5,478 nt of DNA from Tissierellia bacterium. GTDB taxonomy: Bacteria; Bacillota; Clostridia; Tissierellales; Tepidimicrobiaceae. The DNA lies in the NCBI GenBank assembly GCA_012518745.1, contig JAAYRM010000028.1, positions 1-5,478 on the forward strand. Direction: 5' to 3'. A model generated the notes under the pieces. It saw only the letters and a program-made list of their open reading frames with translations. It was not told the origin of the DNA and searched no databases. Position 1 is the first letter of the stretch, and each line of letters begins with the position of its first letter. Of the stretch, positions 1 to 5,478 are shown one piece after another. A program made the translations under genes and the position numbers.

Positions 1-1318
1 GTAATAGATAGCCCAATATCGACATGGCCAAAGCTGCCCCTTCCGTTGGATCGGTTCCAGCCCCTAGTTCATCCAATAATACTAGGCTATTATCCGATAC
101 ATTGTCCAGTATATCCACTATATTGGTCATATGTGATGAAAATGTGCTTAAGCTCTGTTCTATACTCTGTTCATCCCCGATATCGGCAAATATCTGATCA
201 AATACCGCAATCTGAGAATTAAAGTCAGCGGGTATATGAAGTCCCGATTGCCCAAGTAAATTCAATAGCCCAACGGTTTTTAAGGTCACGGTCTTACCGC
301 CTGTATTAGGCCCCGTGATTACCAAAGTGTTAAAATCATTGCCTAGATGTATATCGATTGGAACCACATCTTCTACATCTAATAATGGATGACGCGCTTT
401 TTTGATGTTTATGTAGCCCTCCTCATTTAATATAGGCCTTGTTCCATCCATATCCAATGCAAGTTTCCCCTTAGCAAATATAAAATCTATTCTCTGTAGA
501 ATCCCTTGATTGCTTTCAATATTATCGGCTTCTTCTGCTACTAATCCAGATAACTCCTCAAGTATTCTATCTATCTCTTCTCTTTCCTTTATCTCCAGTT
601 CCCTTAATTCATTATTCAATTCAACCACAGCCATGGGCTCAACGAATAGAGTCGCACCGCTGGCGGATTGATCGTGTACCAGGCCAGGAAAATATGCTTT
701 GTTTTCATGCTTTATGGGCACTACATACCTACCCTCACGCATGGTCACGATACTATCCTGCAAATATTTTTTGTATTTTTGCGAATTCACTATTGAATCC
801 AACTTATTCCTAATGGATTCATTCCTATTTATTATCTGCCTTCTTATATTCCTTAAGGTACTACTAGCCCCATCGGATATCTCATTTTCATTTACTATAG
901 CATTGTTGATCTCATCTTCAACATGCTTTAAAACCCTTAGATCATCTACCAATCCCCGTATAATCGGATAATCTACGATTTCCTCTTCTTTGACCTCCTT
1001 TAAGTATCCCTTTAAGCTTCTACATACCCTTAACGAATCGGATATCTTCATCAGGCTACTCGGAGTTAGACTACCCCCAATCCCTACAAGTTTTAACTCC
1101 TTTGATAGATCAAATATACCAAATAATGGGGGATTGCCATTATCTATGATTAGTTTTAAGGCCTCCTCGGTTTCCCTTTGAAGGTATTCGATTTCATCTA
1201 TATCTATTGAGGGCTTAATTGCTTTGGCCATTTGCCTACCCAGTTGAGATTCTGTTCTCTCCACCAGTTTCCCTACTATTTTCTGATATTCCAATACCCT
1301 AAATGTTCTTTCATTCAT
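1..1318 (-). CDS. mutS2: Endonuclease MutS2 (MutS-family ATPase), N-terminal 439 residues, cut by window edge
   Basis: I translated this frame by hand from the ATG at 1318-1316. It is open without frameshift to the left edge, giving 439 codons of a family that usually has about 780-790 residues. Residues 1-300 resemble the MutS core/lever and clamp regions, including DGASSTLRNIRRQI (149-162) and SASGATLFVEP (218-228). The ATPase domain follows: KKARHPLL (306-313), Walker A GPNTGGKT (336-343), the DIGDEQSIEQSLSTFSSHM signature loop (379-397) and Walker B LVLLDELGAGTDP (412-424, acidic pair D416/E417). The mismatch-binding N-terminal domain of MutS1 is absent, as expected for MutS2. The rest of the ATPase domain, the C-terminal coiled coil and the Smr nuclease domain lie outside the window. 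Family members bind branched DNA and suppress recombination; in Bacillus, MutS2 also acts on collided ribosomes. It follows zapA by 58 bases, probably in the same operon. The start agrees with the usual family N-terminus and has a good Shine-Dalgarno site. Confidence 0.97.
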   Translation of the reverse strand, partial: MNERTFRVLEYQKIVGKLVERTESQLGRQMAKAIKPSIDIDEIEYLQRETEEALKLIIDNGNPPLFGIFDLSKELKLVGIGGSLTPSSLMKISDSLRVCRSLKGYLKEVKEEEIVDYPIIRGLVDDLRVLKHVEDEINNAIVNENEISDGASSTLRNIRRQIINRNESIRNKLDSIVNSQKYKKYLQDSIVTMREGRYVVPIKHENKAYFPGLVHDQSASGATLFVEPMAVVELNNELRELEIKEREEIDRILEELSGLVAEEADNIESNQGILQRIDFIFAKGKLALDMDGTRPILNEEGYINIKKARHPLLDVEDVVPIDIHLGNDFNTLVITGPNTGGKTVTLKTVGLLNLLGQSGLHIPADFNSQIAVFDQIFADIGDEQSIEQSLSTFSSHMTNIVDILDNVSDNSLVLLDELGAGTDPTEGAALAMSILGYLL

Positions 1319-1320
1319 GC

Positions 1321-1329
1321 CCTCACCTC
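1321..1329 (-). promoter_or_regulatory. Ribosome binding site of mutS2
   Basis: On the minus strand GAGGTGAGG lies two bases before the ATG at 1318-1316. The GAGGTGA core, which matches the 16S anti-Shine-Dalgarno sequence, ends at 1323, four bases from the start codon. This is slightly close but usable. It supports MNERTFRV as the N-terminus. An overlapping ATG at 1314-1312 is in a different frame. Confidence 0.7.
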
Positions 1330-1363
1330 AAATTGCATAGCTTTTCTCATCTAGTAGCTTCAT

Positions 1364-1376
1364 TAGAATGATTCTA
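1364..1376. repeat. 13-base perfect palindrome directly after the zapA stop codon
   Basis: The plus strand reads TAGAATGATTCTA: two 6-base arms that are exact reverse complements around one central base. It abuts the zapA TGA stop (1379-1377). A one-base loop cannot form a normal RNA hairpin, the arms are A/T-rich and no T-run follows, so it is not an intrinsic terminator. It could be a small protein-binding site or chance. Confidence 0.3.
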
Positions 1377-1943
1377 TCAGATTTCCTTTTTATCAGATAT
1401 ACTCTTTTCATCATATAGTTTTAATATTTCCTCTAGCTCCTTCTTTGTCTCTATTAATTGGATTTGATTATCAAATATTTTATCCTGAAGTTTTTTGATC
1501 ATATTCTGACCATTATATAGCTCTTTTTCCTTTAATTTTAAGGCCTGATTATTCTTTTCATTCGCGCTATTTAATCTCCTGTTCTGGTCCCTTATACTGT
1601 CCAATTGTTCCTTGGTTCGAAGATATTTGGCCCTTAATTGACTCAGCTCCTCTTTTGCATCCTCAGATTGTTTAATCAGCATCTCATATTCTTCCACCGG
1701 GGTTTTAGTTTGCTTCTTTAAAGTACTTAGTTCTTGGATGGTCTGATGGAGCTCATCAGCGATATTTAAGGCAGCCAATATAGCAGCCATAGACCCACTC
1801 AACTTATCGTTCTTATCCGTCATCTCCTTAATCTTCCCATCCACGTAGGCGGCCAATTTATATACATATTCTGAAGATTCGTTTCCCACAACCGTAAAGT
1901 TACGACCATTAATAAAAACATCAATCCTGTTTTTTTCCGTCAT
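1377..1943 (-). CDS. zapA: Cell division protein ZapA, long clostridial form with extended coiled coil
   Basis: The protein has 188 residues. The N-terminal part (about 1-75) looks like ZapA: a short beta-hairpin region with IDVFINGRNFTVVGNESSEY (7-26), then VYKLAAYVDGKIKEM (27-41) and the helix MAAILAALNIADELHQ (52-67), which matches the pattern seen in ZapA proteins beside pheT in Firmicutes. ZapA binds FtsZ in the cytoplasm and promotes bundling of protofilaments in the division ring. Residues about 85-175 are rich in Glu, Lys, Gln and Leu without Pro or Gly-rich breaks, and read as a long coiled coil. Bacillus ZapA is only about 85 residues, so roughly 100 residues here are an extension. 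There is no signal peptide or membrane segment. The gene starts 48 bases after pheT and is probably cotranscribed with it. The family call is sure for the N-terminal part; the role of the tail is unknown. Confidence 0.9.
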   Translation of the reverse strand: MTEKNRIDVFINGRNFTVVGNESSEYVYKLAAYVDGKIKEMTDKNDKLSGSMAAILAALNIADELHQTIQELSTLKKQTKTPVEEYEMLIKQSEDAKEELSQLRAKYLRTKEQLDSIRDQNRRLNSANEKNNQALKLKEKELYNGQNMIKKLQDKIFDNQIQLIETKKELEEILKLYDEKSISDKKEI

Positions 1944-1950
1944 AACTTGC

Positions 1951-1960
1951 TCACTCCCCC
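1951..1960 (-). promoter_or_regulatory. Ribosome binding site of zapA
   Basis: The minus strand carries GGGGGAGTGA, ending seven bases before the ATG at 1943-1941. The GGAG core ends at 1954, ten bases from the start, a little farther than ideal. It supports the MTEKNRIDVF start. Confidence 0.6.
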
Positions 1961-1973
1961 TTAGTTTTCTATC

Positions 1974-1986
1974 CCTACAAGGTAGG
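1974..1986 (-). repeat. Small hairpin in the pheT-zapA gap
   Basis: The minus strand reads CCTAC-CTT-GTAGG, a 5-bp perfect stem with a 3-base loop, starting five bases after the pheT TAG stop (1994-1992). It is not followed by a T-run, so it should not end transcription. It might act as a weak RNA-processing or stability element, or it may be chance. Confidence 0.3.
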
Positions 1987-1991
1987 TGTTC

Positions 1992-4385
1992 CTAGCCCCT
2001 AAGCACCGCATTAAGCTGTTCCTCTAAATCTACAACAATACTGCGTTGAATCATATTAACTTCCTCATCCGTCAATGTCCTATCACGGGATCTGTAGAAT
2101 ATGGAGAAAGCTATACTCTTTTTCCCTTCCTCTACCTGATTCCCCGTATATACATCAAATAACTCTACCCTCTCTATTAGACCTTGGCCTTTTTGCCATA
2201 TTATTTCTTCCAGTTCTCCGACCAATATATCCTCATCTACTACCACGGCTATATCTCTAGTAATACCAGGGTATCGGGGCAATGGTATATATCTCCTATC
2301 CAGATCAGATTCTTCCACTATTCTATCAAAATTTATCTGCGCAATATATACCCTTCTATCTATATCATAATTGTCCGTTACATCTCCATGTATCTCACCT
2401 ATAGTCCCTACCTCTTCGTTCCCAAGAATTAAATTGGCCGTTCGATTGGGATGAAATGTTGGATTATTCGATTCCTCAACATAACGGAACCTCTTGATGC
2501 CCAATCTATCGATGAGGATCTCTAGCATCTCCTTTATATCATAGAAATCCACATCCCCATACATACCCATAATTAAGGTCTTCCTCTCAATTGGCAACTG
2601 TTCTATGGGTAATTCCTTCGGTATAAATATATTACCTATCTCATAAGCATAGCATTCCTTGATTCCATGATTGTAATTTCTGCTCAATAGATCCAAGATG
2701 TTGGGAATTAAGGTGGTTCTCATAACGCTATAGTCCTCTCCCAGCGGATTGATAAGCTCTATATAATCCCTAAGTTCGCTATCCGATTTTATCCTAATCT
2801 TATCATATGCCTTGGGGCTTATAAAGGAATAGGTCATAACCTGATTTATCCCCAAGCCACGCAAAATTTCCCCAGCCCTATCCTCCACAATCTTTTCATA
2901 GGGTTTCTCTCCCCTAGTCAGAGTTCCGACCAAGGGTTCAACCGGAATATTATGAAAACCATGTATACGCCCTATCTCCTCTACTAAATCCTCTTCTATA
3001 CCCAAATCCGACCTATATGTAGGTATGCGTACCTCCAATTTCCCATTGCTCAAGGTAGATTCTAGTTCCAATCTCCGCAAATATCCCATCATTTCATCTA
3101 CAGTAAGGTCCGTTCCTAATAAGGCATTAGCCCTTTCCGGTCTTAAAGCGATTTCTTTCTCCCCGGGAATATCCCCATGTACATCTATAACACCTTTCAC
3201 TATTTTACCCGCCCCAATCTGCTCAACTAGCTGACAGACCCTTTCAGCTGCAACCTCACATAAATTTAAATCCAATCCTTTTTCAAATCTCGATGAGGCC
3301 TCAGATCTTAAATTATGTTCTTTAGAGGTTAACCTAACCGATCTTCCGTTGAAATTAGCTGATTCCAATAGCACCGTTTCTGTCCTATCGGTAATTTCCG
3401 AATCTAATCCCCCCATTACCCCGGCTATAGCGGTTGGTTCCTCGCCATCAGTAATAATCAAATTCGAGGGATTAAGGGCTCTTTCCACACCATCCAATGT
3501 TACTATTTTTTCTCCATCCTGGGCCTTTCTCACAACAATCTTCTTTTGTTTCAATTTATCTAAATCAAATGCATGTAATGGTTGGCCAAATTCTAGCATC
3601 ACATAATTCGTTATGTCTACTATATTATTAACAGGTCTTACCCCTGCCTCCATAAGCCTAGCCTGTAGCCATAAAGGTGATTCCTCTATAGATACATCTT
3701 TGATCACCCTAGTATAGTATCTATTACAGAGCTCGTAATCTATTTCTATGGACTCGATAAAACTCCCTATATCATCTACTTCATTAGATAGTTCAATCTT
3801 GGGCAATCTGAGTCTTTGATTCAATGTGGCTGCCGTCTCCCTGGCCATCCCTACAATACTCAGGCAATCTGGCCTATTAGGGGTTATTTCCAGCTCAATT
3901 ACCTCACCATATAACTCGAGTATATCATTGATGTCCGTGCCCAATTCATATTCCCTATGTAATACGAATATTCCTTCCCTTTGCTCCCTTGGAATGACAT
4001 TATCTCCATATCCTAATTCCTTTAATGAGCATAACATCCCATGGGAATCCACACCCCTAAAACTAGACTTTTCTATGTAGATATCCCCCGGCAATTTCGC
4101 TCCAACCAAGGCAACGGGCACATGGTCTCCTTCTACCAAGTTTGTAGCCCCCGTTATCACCTGAACTACTTCCTGTCCAACATCAACATCTATAATCAGC
4201 AGTCTATCTGCTCCATCGTGCTGCCTTATGTTTTCTACCCTTCCTACCACTACATTTTCAATACCCCTATCCAGTGATATAATAGCCTCCACATGGGAAC
4301 CAGTTGAAGTGAGTTTATCCGCCAAGCTCCTGGAGTCTTCATCTATTTCTACGTATTCCTTTAGCCATTTTACTGGTAATAGCAT
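1992..4385 (-). CDS. pheT: Phenylalanyl-tRNA synthetase beta subunit
   Basis: The product has 797 residues, the normal full length for a bacterial PheT. Domains in order: an N-terminal segment; an EMAP/OB-fold tRNA-binding domain (about 40-150); a B1-type segment with ITPNRPDCLSIVGMARE (167-183); the B3/4 editing domain (about 210-385) with PVNNIVDITNYVMLEFGQPL (251-270) followed by HAFD (271-274), GVMGG (322-326), LLESANF (339-345) and SEASSRFEKGLD (361-372); the B5 domain (about 405-480) with PTYRSDLGIEEDLVEEIGRI (455-474); the catalytic-like fold (about 490-690) with INPLGEDYSVMRTTLIPNIL (545-564) and HPNRTA (645-650); and a C-terminal FDX-ACB anticodon-binding domain (about 704-797) starting at PRYPGITRDIAVVVDE (703-718). 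By alignment from memory, H271, E341 and A363 match editing-pocket residues known in Thermus and E. coli PheT, so Tyr-tRNA(Phe) proofreading is probably intact. It pairs with PheS in the cytoplasmic alpha2-beta2 enzyme. It starts 21 bases after pheS. Confidence 0.98.
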   Translation of the reverse strand: MLLPVKWLKEYVEIDEDSRSLADKLTSTGSHVEAIISLDRGIENVVVGRVENIRQHDGADRLLIIDVDVGQEVVQVITGATNLVEGDHVPVALVGAKLPGDIYIEKSSFRGVDSHGMLCSLKELGYGDNVIPREQREGIFVLHREYELGTDINDILELYGEVIELEITPNRPDCLSIVGMARETAATLNQRLRLPKIELSNEVDDIGSFIESIEIDYELCNRYYTRVIKDVSIEESPLWLQARLMEAGVRPVNNIVDITNYVMLEFGQPLHAFDLDKLKQKKIVVRKAQDGEKIVTLDGVERALNPSNLIITDGEEPTAIAGVMGGLDSEITDRTETVLLESANFNGRSVRLTSKEHNLRSEASSRFEKGLDLNLCEVAAERVCQLVEQIGAGKIVKGVIDVHGDIPGEKEIALRPERANALLGTDLTVDEMMGYLRRLELESTLSNGKLEVRIPTYRSDLGIEEDLVEEIGRIHGFHNIPVEPLVGTLTRGEKPYEKIVEDRAGEILRGLGINQVMTYSFISPKAYDKIRIKSDSELRDYIELINPLGEDYSVMRTTLIPNILDLLSRNYNHGIKECYAYEIGNIFIPKELPIEQLPIERKTLIMGMYGDVDFYDIKEMLEILIDRLGIKRFRYVEESNNPTFHPNRTANLILGNEEVGTIGEIHGDVTDNYDIDRRVYIAQINFDRIVEESDLDRRYIPLPRYPGITRDIAVVVDEDILVGELEEIIWQKGQGLIERVELFDVYTGNQVEEGKKSIAFSIFYRSRDRTLTDEEVNMIQRSIVVDLEEQLNAVLRG

Positions 4386-4391
4386 CTTTAT

Positions 4392-4398
4392 CCTCCTT
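4392..4398 (-). promoter_or_regulatory. Ribosome binding site of pheT
   Basis: The minus strand carries a strong AAGGAGG six bases before the ATG at 4385-4383, inside the 21-base pheS-pheT gap. It fixes the MLLPVKWLKEYV start and suggests pheT initiates efficiently on its own, which suits equal production of the two subunits. Confidence 0.85.
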
Positions 4399-4406
4399 AG
4401 CCATAG

Positions 4407-5429
4407 TTAAAATTGCTCTAAAAATCTATTATCGTTTTCAAATAATAGGCGTATATCATCTATTCCATGCTTAACCATAGTTATTCTGTCTATGCCCATT
4501 CCAAAAGCAAATCCACTGTACTCCTCTGGATCTATCCCACAGTTTTCCAAAACCTTGGGGTGGACCATTCCACATCCTAAAAGTTCCATACTCCAACCTG
4601 TGCCATTACAATATGTACATCCGCTACCCTTGCATTCAAAGCAAGACACATCTACCTCCGCACTAGGTTCTGTGAATGGAAAATGGTGCGGCCTAAATCT
4701 AGTTTTCATATCCTTACCAAATAATTCTTTGATGAATACATCGATGGTATGCATAAGATTGGCCATCGTCACCCTCTTGTCTATCACAAGCCCTTCTAGC
4801 TGATGAAACATGGGCGAATGGGTATCATCCACATCATCAAATCTAAATGTCCTGCCCGCTGAAATTATTCTCAATGGCGGTTCCATCTGATTCATTGCCC
4901 TAATCTGAACCGGCGATGTATGGGTACGGAGTAAGATATCCTCGGTGAGATAAAATGTATCCGAAAAATCCCTAGACGGATGATCCTCTGGGGAATTTAA
5001 AGCATCAAAATTATATCGTACGGTCTCTACCTCGGGACCATCTACTACGCTAAACCCCATACTAATGAATAGGTCCTCTAATTCCTGAATGGTATGTAGA
5101 AGGGGATGTTGATGACCAAGCCTCCTAATGCTCTTGGATATACTTATATCTATTTTTTCCTCTTCCATCCTCTTTCTGTCTATCTCGGCGATAAGTCGAG
5201 TCTTAGTTTCAGCAAGCCTTTCCTCAATCTGCTGCCTTATGTCATTAGCTAATGCACCAATAACGGGCCTTTCATCCTTGGGGATTTTACCCATTTCACG
5301 TAATGCCAATGTTAGCTTCCCTTTTTTACCCATATATTTCACTCGTAAATTCTCTAAATCGTCCAGATTGTCCAACGTATCTATATTGGACATAGCTTCC
5401 TCTCTGATCTTTGTCAACCTTTCCCGCAT
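4407..5429 (-). CDS. pheS: Phenylalanyl-tRNA synthetase alpha subunit
   Basis: The product has 340 residues, the usual length for bacterial PheS. It is the catalytic subunit of the class II synthetase that joins Phe to tRNA(Phe) using ATP. Residues 1-95 form the charged N-terminal coiled-coil arm that contacts tRNA. The catalytic domain follows: GHQHPL (105-110), FDALNSPEDHPSRDFSDTFY (141-160), HTSPVQ (170-175), class II motif 2 around RIISAGRTFRFDDVDDTHSP (187-206), FRPHHFPFTEPSAEVD (245-260) and motif 3 GFAFGMGIDRITM (306-318). A308 lies where E. coli A294, a Phe-specificity residue, is found. A CxxC-x4-CxxC cluster (C263, C266, C271, C274) is the form I recall from Bacillus PheS; E. coli lacks it. 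The stretch before GHQHPL (93-104) lacks the LPG-like sequence common in the family. The start is supported by homology, by a Shine-Dalgarno site and by an in-frame stop at 5456-5454. It is probably the first gene of the pheS-pheT-zapA-mutS2 unit. Confidence 0.98.
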   Translation of the reverse strand: MRERLTKIREEAMSNIDTLDNLDDLENLRVKYMGKKGKLTLALREMGKIPKDERPVIGALANDIRQQIEERLAETKTRLIAEIDRKRMEEEKIDISISKSIRRLGHQHPLLHTIQELEDLFISMGFSVVDGPEVETVRYNFDALNSPEDHPSRDFSDTFYLTEDILLRTHTSPVQIRAMNQMEPPLRIISAGRTFRFDDVDDTHSPMFHQLEGLVIDKRVTMANLMHTIDVFIKELFGKDMKTRFRPHHFPFTEPSAEVDVSCFECKGSGCTYCNGTGWSMELLGCGMVHPKVLENCGIDPEEYSGFAFGMGIDRITMVKHGIDDIRLLFENDNRFLEQF

Positions 5430-5436
5430 AACAATA

Positions 5437-5445
5437 CCCCTCTCC
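5437..5445 (-). promoter_or_regulatory. Ribosome binding site of pheS
   Basis: The minus strand reads GGAGAGGGG over about 5445-5437, seven bases before the ATG at 5429-5427. It is purine-rich but not a perfect AGGAGG match. It supports MRERLTKIRE as the N-terminus. Confidence 0.6.
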
Positions 5446-5457
5446 AGTTTCGATTAT

Positions 5458-5478
5458 AAAAAACAAGACCTATTCCAC
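5458..5478 (-). promoter_or_regulatory. End of the pheST leader: possible 3' half of an intrinsic terminator or attenuator, cut by the window
   Basis: At the right edge the minus strand reads GTGGAATAGGTCTTG followed by six T (5463-5458). A G-containing arm followed at once by a T-run, 28 bases before the pheS start, is what the downstream half of an intrinsic terminator looks like. In Firmicutes, pheST is often controlled by a tRNA(Phe)-sensing T-box leader whose attenuator sits just here. The matching 5' arm and any T-box sequence would lie beyond the window, so this is inference. It could instead end an upstream gene. The same T-run overlaps a TATAAT (5458-5453), so a promoter -10 box is a competing reading. 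Confidence 0.35.

Noticed and set aside
699..1181. Two plus-strand open frames of 90 and 63 codons at the left side
   Set aside because: They are antisense to mutS2, whose frame I followed without interruption from 1318 to the edge with family motifs throughout.
1..1318. MutS2 as a broken or truncated gene
   Set aside because: The frame is open with intact Walker A and Walker B motifs up to the first bases of the window. The missing C-terminal half is explained by the window edge.
1974..1986. Hairpin after pheT as an intrinsic terminator
   Set aside because: The stem is only 5 bp and the minus strand continues GATAGAAAAC, with no T-run after it.
2075..4410. Several plus-strand open frames of 60-85 codons opposite pheT
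   Set aside because: All are complements of clear PheT coding sequence, overlap one another in different frames, and have low-complexity Ser/Ile/Pro-rich translations typical of antisense shadows.
4492..4803. Plus-strand open frame of 103 codons antisense to pheS
   Set aside because: It lies wholly inside the well-supported pheS gene, its translation (rich in Ser, Pro and Leu) resembles no family I know, and I see no good ribosome binding site.
5473..5478. GTGGAA at the right edge as the start of a conserved T-box motif (TGGNACCGCG)
   Set aside because: Only TGGAA matches. The next bases (TAGGT) do not fit CCGCG, and the T-run follows too soon for this to be the antiterminator itself.
1..5478. 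Mobile element, CRISPR array, tRNA/rRNA gene or novel defence-type cassette
   Set aside because: The window is almost fully occupied by four housekeeping genes. I found no direct-repeat array, terminal inverted repeats, integrase or transposase, and no gap longer than 58 bases that could hold such a system.

Overview
The window is a piece of a low-G+C Firmicutes genome, most likely a clostridial anaerobe (class Clostridia or Tissierellia). The evidence is the roughly 40% G+C by eye, the heavy use of ATA (Ile) and AGG/AGA (Arg) codons, purine-rich Shine-Dalgarno sites, and a pheS-pheT-zapA-mutS2 order of a kind known from Firmicutes. I cannot name a genus from the sequence alone.

All real genes lie on the minus strand and read from right to left. 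From the right edge, 5430-5478 is a short leader that ends with the downstream half of a possible intrinsic terminator or attenuator. Next come pheS (5429-4407), a 21-base gap, pheT (4385-1992), a 48-base gap, zapA (1943-1377), a 58-base gap, and mutS2 (1318 to the left edge, 439 codons visible, cut by the window). No gap contains a convincing terminator or promoter, so the four genes probably form one transcription unit. There is no gene-free stretch longer than 58 bases. Every sizeable plus-strand open frame is antisense to one of these genes and resembles no protein I know.

PheS and PheT form the alpha2-beta2 phenylalanyl-tRNA synthetase, which charges and proofreads Phe-tRNA. ZapA is an FtsZ-ring-associated division protein, here with an unusually long C-terminal coiled coil. 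MutS2 is a MutS-family ATPase that acts on branched DNA or on collided ribosomes. The last two are linked to pheST by gene order, not by pathway.

I see no mobile element, CRISPR array, RNA gene or unknown defence-like system. This is an ordinary housekeeping region. The points worth a second look are small: the cut-off leader of pheS, the long ZapA tail, a Cys4 cluster and an atypical linker in PheS, and minor inverted repeats in the gaps.
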